A stretch of 64,000 nucleotides of DNA from G963665925 sp963665925 (lineage in GTDB: Bacteria; Bacillota; Clostridia; Peptostreptococcales; Acidaminobacteraceae). The notes under the pieces were generated by a model, which did no database searches, was not told the origin of the DNA, and worked only from the letters and a program-made list of their open reading frames with translations. Positions within the stretch are counted from its first letter, which is position 1. Every line of letters starts with the position of its first letter. A program made the translations under genes and the position numbers. The DNA is taken from NCBI GenBank assembly GCA_963665925.1, contig OY762511.1, positions 3,100,001 to 3,164,000 of the forward strand, given 5' to 3'. This document shows, in pieces, positions 10,146 through 16,963 of this stretch.

Positions 10146-10194
10146 TAGCGTACATTGAGCATTGCTGAAAACTGAATTGATTTAGCCTTACATG

Positions 10195-10226
10195 AAACTC
10201 ACTTTCAAACGAAGGTGGGTTTTTTT
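10195..10226 (+). terminator. Intrinsic terminator after the helicase gene
   Basis: AAACTCACTTTC and GAAGGTGGGTTT pair (including G-T pairs) around a 4-base loop, followed by a long T run ending at 10226. Confidence 0.8.
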
Positions 10227-10278
10227 ATGCATGAGTTTAGAAAGACAGTGTAGAGTATTACCTATTTCGAAATTGGAT

Positions 10279-10338
10279 TTGACAAAATGACACGTGTCAT
10301 TATATAATCAAGCCAGAAAAAATGACACGTGTCATTTT
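10279..10338 (+). promoter_or_regulatory. SigA promoter with twin TetR-type operators
   Basis: TTGACA (10279-10284) and TATAAT (10303-10308) are separated by 18 bases. The perfect 16-bp palindrome AATGACACGTGTCATT occurs twice: at 10286-10301, filling the promoter spacer, and at 10321-10336, downstream of the -10. The repeat spacing is 35 bp. The TetR-family gene at the end of this transcript is the obvious binding protein (inference), giving tight autorepression. Confidence 0.88.
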
Positions 10339-10351
10339 GGGAGGGATTACA

Positions 10352-11404
10352 ATGGAAAATAAGAACGAAAGCGTGTTTTTAAGCAGGCTTGACAAGTATC
10401 CAAATAAAGCTTACACAGCTGATCAATCAGCCATTATGGAAGGTTTTCAATACTTCAAGACAAGCACATATAGATGCAAACCCGGTGCAATACAAAGCAG
10501 ACCTAAAAAGCTCATTCGTGAGCAAGGCCTAAAAGAGAGTATTCGCCTAGGCAGACATGTAGCAGGTGTTTTTCCAAGCATACTGCGTAACATTAAACTG
10601 AATTTCAAATCCATGGAGGGTTATTTACAGGCTCTTGAAAAGAACTCAGCACTTCCGCATTCGCCAGAGTCACTGAGGCGATCTTATCCCAATCGAGACA
10701 TATGGAATAATCTGATCGACTATGCATGGAATACGCATAAGGTCATAGTAGGTTTCACTGAGATTTCCAATGAATATATCTTTAAAGGAAAAGCCATTCC
10801 ATTTAAATATGCCCTTGTCTTCGCCCAGGAAATGAAGAAGGACCGCATAGAAATGGCGCCAAAGCTTGATGCGGGTATGGAAGTTGTAAACACATATAAT
10901 ACACTGGGAATCGCGACAAATGATATTGTCAAATGGCTGGAAAAGAAATATAAAATCGTGGGTATGGCAAATCATCCTCTGGGCGGACTTGTTGATTTTG
11001 CACCCCTTGCAGAAAAATCAGGCTTGGGTTTAATTGGGCGCCATGGTATGGTTATAACAAAAGAGTTTGGACCAAGGTGCCGTATATCTCCAATCTTTAT
11101 TGACGACAAGCTGTTTGACTTTACAGACACCCATGCGCATGACTGGATTAGAGCGTTTTGCAGTAAATGCGGTACGTGTGTCAGATCGTGTCCTGAGAAA
11201 GCAATATACCCGGAGCCTGTAGAAGTAGAGACCAGCCGCTCCAATGCCATTAATCCCAGATTTGAAAGCTACAACCGAGACAAGTGTTTTGAATCATTTG
11301 CATCAACAATGGGGTGTGGCATATGCATAAGCAAGTGTCCGTTTTCGAGAAATCCTCAGGCTTACGATAAAATGAGAGTCAAATATGAGGATAGAGCAAT
11401 CTGA
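10352..11404 (+). CDS. QueG/reductive-dehalogenase-like double [4Fe-4S] protein
   Basis: The C-terminal 80 residues hold two ferredoxin-type motifs: CSKCGTCVRSCPEKA, and MGCGICISKCPFS with an upstream Cys (DKCFESFAST). The middle region (residues about 180-270, LEKKYKIVGMANHPLGG to GRHGMVITKEFGPRCR) resembles the corrinoid-binding fold shared by epoxyqueuosine reductase and reductive dehalogenases. There is no twin-arginine signal, so it is probably cytoplasmic. The substrate is unknown. ATG 10352 was chosen because GGGAGGG lies upstream; the in-frame ATG at 10322 lies inside the operator. It is followed directly by a TetR regulator, suggesting induction by a toxic or electrophilic compound (inference). 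Confidence 0.8.
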   Translation: MENKNESVFLSRLDKYPNKAYTADQSAIMEGFQYFKTSTYRCKPGAIQSRPKKLIREQGLKESIRLGRHVAGVFPSILRNIKLNFKSMEGYLQALEKNSALPHSPESLRRSYPNRDIWNNLIDYAWNTHKVIVGFTEISNEYIFKGKAIPFKYALVFAQEMKKDRIEMAPKLDAGMEVVNTYNTLGIATNDIVKWLEKKYKIVGMANHPLGGLVDFAPLAEKSGLGLIGRHGMVITKEFGPRCRISPIFIDDKLFDFTDTHAHDWIRAFCSKCGTCVRSCPEKAIYPEPVEVETSRSNAINPRFESYNRDKCFESFASTMGCGICISKCPFSRNPQAYDKMRVKYEDRAI

Positions 11405-11417
11405 GAAAGGTAAGGTG

Positions 11418-12044
11418 ATGACCATGCCATCTGAAACCTATTTCAACTTAAATGAAGATAAGAGAAATAGAGTATATAATGCTGTTTTCAAGGAGTATGT
11501 ACGGGTACCTCTGGAAGAGGTGTCTGTAAAAAATATCGTGAACGATGCCGACATTCCAAGAGGCAGCTTCTATCAGTACTTCACTGACAAGGAGGGGGCC
11601 CTGATGTATCTGATTTCAGAAACATCAGAACGTGGTCACGAAAAAGTCGTAGGCTTTGCAAATAAAAGCCAAATGGATATCTATCAGCTGATTCATGCTG
11701 TCTTTTGTTATGAAATCGACAGGCTTAAAAACAGAGAAGAATCTGCGCGCGCCTTACTGCTGAATCAAATTGTAAAAAGTGCGCGTGCGACATCGATATT
11801 CTATAGGGTTATGGCAGAGGCGATGCTTAGCCATCCTGTCATTGGTGCGTGTTGGGACAATATGCAGTTTAAGCGTGATGACAGTGCTTTTAAAAGAAAT
11901 GTTTTTGATCTGCTCTTTTCCACGTTGAAGGATGCGCTGATTTTAGCCCTTGAAGATGAAAATAATATTGATAGTGCAGTTAGTGACTTTGAAATGAAAA
12001 TGGAGATTGTTCGCCTCGGTGTCAATTGCCTAATCGGAATCTGA
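11418..12044 (+). CDS. TetR/AcrR-family transcriptional regulator
   Basis: The protein has about 208 residues. An N-terminal TetR helix-turn-helix is clear (KNIVNDADIPRGSFYQYFTDKEGALMYLI), followed by a helical ligand-binding domain. AAAGG lies 7 bases before ATG 11418; an in-frame ATG at 11385 would overlap the upstream gene. It is the second gene of the transcript whose promoter carries two perfect 16-bp palindromes, so autoregulation is very likely. The inducer is unknown. Confidence 0.88.
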   Translation: MTMPSETYFNLNEDKRNRVYNAVFKEYVRVPLEEVSVKNIVNDADIPRGSFYQYFTDKEGALMYLISETSERGHEKVVGFANKSQMDIYQLIHAVFCYEIDRLKNREESARALLLNQIVKSARATSIFYRVMAEAMLSHPVIGACWDNMQFKRDDSAFKRNVFDLLFSTLKDALILALEDENNIDSAVSDFEMKMEIVRLGVNCLIGI

Positions 12045-12188
12045 TAAATTTGTAAGTAATGAAATGAATAAGTGATTTTATAGGTGTTTTCATCTGATTT
12101 TATGTATTTATGTGGTCTTGCATTGGGTATAAATGGATGTAAATGCGCTATCCATACTCAATCAGACAAGATTAAAAAGGAGAATACT

Positions 12189-12527
12189 ATGTCAAAATAC
12201 TTATTCTATGTTATGCGCGGCCAAAAAATGTGCTTCGTGCATGTCCTTCTTAATGCGCTCGATTTATCTGAAGCGGGCAATGAAGTGAAGATTATTTTCG
12301 AAGGTGAATCGGTGACACTTCCTAAGGTTCTTGAAGAAGAAAAGTTCGGACTCTATTTGAAGGCAAAAGAAAAGAACCTTATTGCAGGCGTCTGCTACGC
12401 ATGTTCAGCGCAACTGAATGTACTCGAATACAATGAAGGACTGGATTATCCGCTTATTAAGGATATGAATGGTCATGCGGGAATGAAAGCCTATGTGGAA
12501 AGCGGCTATCAGGTGGTTACGTTTTAA
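12189..12527 (+). CDS. DsrE-like small cytoplasmic protein
   Basis: This 112-residue protein begins MSKYLFYVMRGQKMCFVHVLLNALDL and continues VKIIFEGESVTLPKVL, the alpha/beta fold of DsrE/DsrF-like sulfur-relay proteins. Two Cys in GVCYACSAQL are at the position where such proteins often carry reactive cysteines. ATG 12189 has AAAAAGGAG upstream; a longer frame from 12084 lacks a ribosome site. The next gene, a methyltransferase, starts 17 bases later, so they form an operon. A sulfur or redox role is inference from the fold. Confidence 0.72.
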   Translation: MSKYLFYVMRGQKMCFVHVLLNALDLSEAGNEVKIIFEGESVTLPKVLEEEKFGLYLKAKEKNLIAGVCYACSAQLNVLEYNEGLDYPLIKDMNGHAGMKAYVESGYQVVTF

Positions 12528-12544
12528 GGTAAGGCGGGTGTCCT

Positions 12545-13123
12545 ATGAGCACAACTTATGATTTGTTTATGAGCATTTTCGAAAAGGGTGCTCTGGGAAT
12601 AAAGCGTGCAGAGCTTCTTGCGTCAGCGTCAGGTCGTGTGCTTGAAATTGGTTCTGGAACTGGCGTAAATTTGCCCTACTATGATGCAGACCGTATAAGA
12701 CATATCACCTTAACGGACATGAAGGTCAATCCCGTTCTATTTACAAGAATCAGGCATACAGATCTGCAAAACGAAATAAAACAGATGGATGTGGAGTCCA
12801 TTCCTTTTGAAAGCGAAACCTTTGATACCATCGTTGTCACCCTTGTGTTTTGTTCCGTGAAAGACGTTCAAAAAGGGCTCAGTGAGTTAAGGCGTGTCCT
12901 CAAGGCAGATGGCCAGATTTTGTTTATTGAACATATGCTTCCAGAGGTTCAGCCCCTGAAAAGCCTCTTCAATATTGCCACGCCAGCCTGGAAACGCATA
13001 GCGAGCGGCTGTCATCTCAACAGGGATTTTGAAGCGGCCCTTGCACAGGCTTCCTTAGAAGCCGCGGATGTGTCGCGTTTTTACAATTCGTCTTTTATAT
13101 CTGGGCGGGCTTATAAGAGGTGA
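12545..13123 (+). CDS. Class I SAM-dependent methyltransferase
   Basis: This 192-residue methyltransferase has motif I RVLEIGSGTGVNLPYY, an acidic LTDMK after the second strand, and motif IV DTIVVTLVFCSV. The segment LRRVLKADGQILFIEHMLPE resembles UbiE/Methyltransf_11 small-molecule methyltransferases. AAGGCGGGTG precedes ATG 12545. It is the second gene of a pair with the DsrE-like protein, and pairs of this kind occur near thiol or metalloid handling genes. The substrate is not deducible. Confidence 0.82.
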   Translation: MSTTYDLFMSIFEKGALGIKRAELLASASGRVLEIGSGTGVNLPYYDADRIRHITLTDMKVNPVLFTRIRHTDLQNEIKQMDVESIPFESETFDTIVVTLVFCSVKDVQKGLSELRRVLKADGQILFIEHMLPEVQPLKSLFNIATPAWKRIASGCHLNRDFEAALAQASLEAADVSRFYNSSFISGRAYKR

Positions 13124-13165
13124 GAAGGCTGCTGTGTGAAAGCACTAGCATTGTATTCAAAAACT

Positions 13166-13747
13166 TCATCCAATAACTTCAATAACAACATCGTCACCGT
13201 ACATGTACTTTAGGGTGTCGATGTTGTTTTGCATTACAGGGGTAAGCGCAAGTCCCAAATTGTTGATGATGATTTTTTCTAAGGCAATGTCATATGTCTT
13301 AAGCAGGTCTATTGTGAGCAGGCTGTGATTGAGGCAGCCCAGCCTATTGCCGATGACAAGGTGAACTTGGGCGCCATCTGTATCCCTTATGAGATCAAGC
13401 TGCAAATACGTCTGTGTGATGGGCACCATCAAACCGCCTGCCAGTTCTACGAAGACGTCTCCTTCACGCTGGATAAATGTCTTAAGCCTGTCGATGTCAA
13501 TATCGACATGGTCTAGTGCGCTTGCAAAGTGGGGCGAAGCGGGTTCGTTGAAAAAATAGCAGTTGATCTCTTCTAGGGGCTTCTTTTGAATATGGCTGTA
13601 AGTGTAAGAGTCACTGCCATCTAAATTATTAAAGCTCTTTCGGCCTGTTTCAATGGGCTTAATGACGGTTTTTCCGCTGGTTGCCAGTGACTTACCGTAG
13701 TATGTTTTTCCTGCGTCCGTATCGGTACCGATTATGTATGTAATCAT
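13166..13747 (-). CDS. bioD: Dethiobiotin synthetase
   Basis: This enzyme closes the ureido ring of dethiobiotin from 7,8-diaminopelargonate, CO2 and ATP. The N-terminus MITYIIGTDTDAGKT is the family Walker A signature. VIKPIETG and VELAGGLMVPI correspond to the substrate loop and the second nucleotide motif. It is shorter (193 residues) than E. coli BioD but complete. ATG 13747 was chosen because GGAG lies 6 bases upstream; ATG 13759 has a poorer site. It is the last gene of the bioB-bioY-bioA-bioD operon, 17 to 29 bases after bioA. Confidence 0.93.
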   Translation of the reverse strand: MITYIIGTDTDAGKTYYGKSLATSGKTVIKPIETGRKSFNNLDGSDSYTYSHIQKKPLEEINCYFFNEPASPHFASALDHVDIDIDRLKTFIQREGDVFVELAGGLMVPITQTYLQLDLIRDTDGAQVHLVIGNRLGCLNHSLLTIDLLKTYDIALEKIIINNLGLALTPVMQNNIDTLKYMYGDDVVIEVIG

Positions 13748-13776
13748 CTTGTGCTCCATTTCTTTTAAGTGAGTGC

Positions 13777-14973
13777 TTAACGCTTGTCATGAAACCAAGC
13801 TGTAAGCACATCGAAAATTTGAGTCAGTTCTTCTTCCGTAATAATGAAAGGGACACAGGTATATAAGTAGTTCAAAAATGGACGGTTGAAGACGCCCTTT
13901 TCGTAGGCAAATGCCTTAAATCCGTTCAGCGAAGAAGCATCATGGACTTCAATGCAGAGGACTGCCCCCATTATGCGAACATCCTTCACAAGGGGGTGGG
14001 CGAAGTCTTTGAAATAGTCACATGTTAGGGCTTCAATTCTTTTCACTTTTTCCATGTAGTTTTCACGCTCGAAAATTTCAAGCGATTTGAGGGCAACAGA
14101 ACAGGCGAGGGCATTTCCCATAAATGTAGGCCCGTGCATAAAGGCGTGGTCTGGGTTGTCCGAGTAAAACGCGTCAAACACTTTTTTGTTCGTTACGGTT
14201 GCGGCGTGACCGATGTAGCCCCCTGTGAGCGCTTTTCCTAAAACGACAATATCAGGACATACCAAATCTGAAACAAACATGTGGCCTGTGCGACCAAAGC
14301 CGGTAGCCACCTCATCGAATATGAGCAGGACTTCGTGTTCGTCGCAAAGCGTCCGGGCTCTTTCAAGAAATTCCACATCATACATGCGCATGCCGCCAGC
14401 ACCCTGGAGGAGAGGTTCTACTATCATGATGCCAAGGTTCTCGTGTTCACGCTCAAAAACCGCTTCCAGTTCCCTGATTGTCGTGTTGATATGGATGACA
14501 TTGTCTTTCTTATCAAAGGCAAAATGATAGTCTGAGTCGTCACCAACCTCCATGGTCTTAAAGGTGTCGCCATGATAGCTGTGTTTTAGGGAAAGAATTT
14601 TTTTCCTGTCATGAATGCCTTTGTTGCTGAAATACTGCAGGCCCATTTTTATGGCAACTTCTACGGCAACACTGCCAGAGTCTGAATAGAAACAGTAATC
14701 CAGGTCTTTTGGCAGAAGGCGTACCAGCTTTTCAGTGAGCAGCCGGATGGGTTTATGGGTGATGCCGCCCAGCATGACATGGGAAAACTGGTCGACTTGA
14801 GCGGAAAGGGCTGCGTTGAGCTCTTTGTGATTATAACCGTGAAGCTTGCACCACCATGAAGAGACAGAATCGATAAGTGTCTTTTCTTCAGTTTTTAAGT
14901 AGACGCCTTCAGCCCCTACGATTTCTATGGGCTCAGCCATTGTTTTCATTTGCGTATAAGGATACCAGATCAT
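13777..14973 (-). CDS. bioA: Adenosylmethionine-8-amino-7-oxononanoate aminotransferase
   Basis: This PLP enzyme transfers the amino group of S-adenosylmethionine to KAPA to give diaminopelargonate. Key segments are WYPYTQM at the start, SSWWCKLHGYNH, SYHGDTFKTMEVGD, the Asp of LLIFDEVATGFGRTG and the PLP-lysine segment LGKALTGGYIGHAA. The length (398) is normal. Its ATG overlaps the bioY stop as TAATG, so translation is coupled. It lies in the BirA-controlled biotin operon; no bioF or pimelate-forming gene is present in the window. Confidence 0.95.
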   Translation of the reverse strand: MIWYPYTQMKTMAEPIEIVGAEGVYLKTEEKTLIDSVSSWWCKLHGYNHKELNAALSAQVDQFSHVMLGGITHKPIRLLTEKLVRLLPKDLDYCFYSDSGSVAVEVAIKMGLQYFSNKGIHDRKKILSLKHSYHGDTFKTMEVGDDSDYHFAFDKKDNVIHINTTIRELEAVFEREHENLGIMIVEPLLQGAGGMRMYDVEFLERARTLCDEHEVLLIFDEVATGFGRTGHMFVSDLVCPDIVVLGKALTGGYIGHAATVTNKKVFDAFYSDNPDHAFMHGPTFMGNALACSVALKSLEIFERENYMEKVKRIEALTCDYFKDFAHPLVKDVRIMGAVLCIEVHDASSLNGFKAFAYEKGVFNRPFLNYLYTCVPFIITEEELTQIFDVLTAWFHDKR

Positions 14974-15539
14974 TAAGCCAGGTCCTCCTCAAAACGGTCA
15001 TATGCTGTAGGCAGAAGGTTTTTGACTCTGAAACCAATATAGGTGAAGCCAATGGTTAGAAGGATGTCTGTGTAAAAATCAGGCGAAAGAATGCCAATGA
15101 GGGCCAGCTTGTAAGTGAAGTCTGAACCCGAGAAGGTCCGCACAATAAAGGTATAGTAGATCATGCCAAAGACCCAAACGAAAACAGATGCAAAAACGGA
15201 ATAGGGCAGTGCACGCTTTGGACTTTTTGATGCTGCCCCCAAACCGGCTATGTATGCCGCAAATATGAAGGAGACAATAAAGCCGAAAGTTGGTCTGACG
15301 ATGTACATGAATCCGCCGCCCGACGCAAACCATGGAATGCCTGCCAGACCGCCAAGCATGTATAGAAGTGCAGAATAACTTGCTTTCCTGGGTCCCATGA
15401 CAATACCAATAAGTATTAGAAAAGGCAGCTGGAGGGTAAAATATTCAGCTACAGGCGAGGGGATTTTAAGAAGGGCGCCAACGCCTAAAAGTGCAGTACC
15501 AAGCGCAATGTGTGTCATTTCTCTAGTTGTTAATTTCAT
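14973..15539 (-). CDS. bioY: Biotin ECF transporter S component
   Basis: This 188-residue membrane protein of the BioY family has about six transmembrane segments and the conserved LQLPFLILIGIVMGPRKASYSALLYMLGGLAGIPWFASGGG. It captures biotin and works with a shared energising EcfA-A'-T module, which is not encoded here. AAAGGAG precedes ATG 15539. Its start overlaps the end of bioB by 17 bases and its stop overlaps bioA by one. Uptake and synthesis genes under one BirA operator allow joint control by biotin. Confidence 0.93.
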   Translation of the reverse strand: MKLTTREMTHIALGTALLGVGALLKIPSPVAEYFTLQLPFLILIGIVMGPRKASYSALLYMLGGLAGIPWFASGGGFMYIVRPTFGFIVSFIFAAYIAGLGAASKSPKRALPYSVFASVFVWVFGMIYYTFIVRTFSGSDFTYKLALIGILSPDFYTDILLTIGFTYIGFRVKNLLPTAYDRFEEDLA

Positions 15540-16488
15540 AGCCGAGCTCCTTTACCATGTGCATATCATTTGCAGTGTCATTGCCTGAAGTGGTGAGCAG
15601 TTCTCCTGTAATAGAGCCGTTAACACAGCTTCCAAACACTTTTTTTCCCTTGTCACTTAAGAGTGCCCGGCCGCCTGCCAGGCGTATTGTAGCTGTTGGG
15701 TGAATGAACCTGAATATTGCACAGGTCTTGTAAAAGGCGTCTTCATCAATGTGCTTGCTGCCGTAAAGAGGGGTGCCCTCGATGGGGTTCAGTATGTTCA
15801 GCGGGATGGAAGATATTTTGAGGCTTTTGAGCTCAAAGGCGAGATCAATCCTGTCTTGCATGGTTTCGCCAAGACCCATAATGCCGCCGCTGCAGACTTC
15901 AAGCCCAGCCATTTGAGCGGATTTGATCGTCGCTATTTTTTCATCGTATGTATGTGTCGTGCAGATCTTTCTGAAATGCTTTCTCGATGTTTCAAGATTG
16001 TTATGATAACGTCTCACGCCTGCATCCTTAAGCGCTCGAAGTTCATCGTAGCTTAAAAGACCATGGGAGGCGCAGAGCTTAATACGTGTTTCTTTTTTTA
16101 GTGTTTTGTAGATTTGTATCGCTTTTTCTAGGTCATTTTGGCCAAGGCGTTTGCCCGAGGTTACAAGACTGAACTTGCTGACCTTGTTTGCTTCGTGAAC
16201 TCTGGCAGCGGCTACAACGTCTTCTGAGTCCACAAGCGCATAGACCTCGACCTGACACTTGTAGTGTGCAGATTGGGCACAATAGGTGCAGTCCTCAGAA
16301 CAGTGACCGCTCTTGCCGTTGATGATTGTGCAAAAATCAAATTGTCGTTCATTGAAACGATCCATAATTTCACGGCTGCAGGAAAGCAGGTCTTCCAGAG
16401 GGTACTGTGCTAATTCCAGCGCCTCGTTGTAGGTGATCTCATGCCCTGTGATGATGTCATTTGTCAGTTTAATTAATGCTGTGTCCAT
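15523..16488 (-). CDS. bioB: Biotin synthase (radical SAM)
   Basis: This 321-residue radical-SAM enzyme inserts sulfur into dethiobiotin. The cluster motif CxxxCxxC is seen as CSEDCTYCAQS. The family segments NGKSGHCSEDC, RYHNNLETSRKHF, SGGIMGLGETMQDR and NILNPIEGTPL are all present, with an Arg in TIRLAGGR for the [2Fe-2S] site. It is the first gene of the bio operon; a sigma-A promoter with an overlapping BirA operator lies about 35-90 bases upstream of ATG 16488. Confidence 0.96.
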   Translation of the reverse strand: MDTALIKLTNDIITGHEITYNEALELAQYPLEDLLSCSREIMDRFNERQFDFCTIINGKSGHCSEDCTYCAQSAHYKCQVEVYALVDSEDVVAAARVHEANKVSKFSLVTSGKRLGQNDLEKAIQIYKTLKKETRIKLCASHGLLSYDELRALKDAGVRRYHNNLETSRKHFRKICTTHTYDEKIATIKSAQMAGLEVCSGGIMGLGETMQDRIDLAFELKSLKISSIPLNILNPIEGTPLYGSKHIDEDAFYKTCAIFRFIHPTATIRLAGGRALLSDKGKKVFGSCVNGSITGELLTTSGNDTANDMHMVKELGYEINN

Positions 16489-16522
16489 AAAATCTCGTTT
16501 CGCATAAGTTGAATATGACTAA

Positions 16523-16577
16523 AATATAAATGATTGCAGGTGTATTGTCAACCTAGAATATGAATCAAGTTAACAAT
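16523..16577 (-). promoter_or_regulatory. bio operon promoter with BirA operator
   Basis: On the minus strand TTGACA (16546-16551) and TATATT (16523-16528) are separated by 17 bases and face bioB. The half sites TTGTCAACC (16545-16553) and AGTTAACAA (16568-16576) are inverted and 14 bases apart, matching the TTGTTAACC-N14/15-GGTTAACAA operator of bifunctional BirA repressors. One half covers the -35, so biotinoyl-AMP-bound BirA should block transcription. Confidence 0.88.
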
Positions 16578-16620
16578 AAAACCAGCAGTTTTTTATCTAT
16601 ATTGGGAATTCATAAGAACG

Positions 16621-16741
16621 AACGAGTCAGTTGTGAATCGGTCGAGTCAAAATTGAGTTTGTATGGTAAAAGCCTTAAGTGCAGTGTTGTAAACCTAACA
16701 GCGGTTTCTTAAAATATAGTCCGATTCAATTATGACTCGTT
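16621..16741 (+). promoter_or_regulatory. Long inverted repeat, candidate upstream activator sites
   Basis: A 23-base arm at 16621-16643 (beginning AACGAGTCAGTTG) is repeated inverted at 16719-16741 (ending TATGACTCGTT), with about 18 of 23 positions matching. Its proximal arm lies 112 bases upstream of a good sigma-54 promoter, the normal distance for enhancer-binding protein sites. The role is inference. Confidence 0.5.
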
Positions 16742-16852
16742 TTGATTTAAAAATGCTTCAAGGTAGAGATGGAAAAGTGTGAGGTTGCTTTTTAATGATT
16801 CTGAAAGCCTTGAAAATAGAGGGTTAGAGATAAAAAAAGGAATGAGACCAAC

Positions 16853-16870
16853 TTGGCATCACTTTTGCAT
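16853..16870 (+). promoter_or_regulatory. Sigma-54 (-24/-12) promoter
   Basis: TTGGCATCACTTTTGCAT carries GG and GC doublets exactly 12 bases apart, matching the TGGCAC-N5-TTGCA consensus. It lies about 94 bases before the start of the histidine kinase gene, with no competing good sigma-70-type promoter seen. Confidence 0.78.
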
Positions 16871-16963
16871 TTAAAAAATACAAGTGTTGTAATTTGTTTC
16901 ACACGTGTACACTTCATTTACGAGAGGGACCTTGAAATTTGATGCATAGTGGAGGGTAAGTGG

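Noticed and set aside
16687..16710. Second BirA half site TTGTAAACC
   Set aside because: The only inverted partner is GGTTT seven bases away, far too close for the BirA operator spacing.
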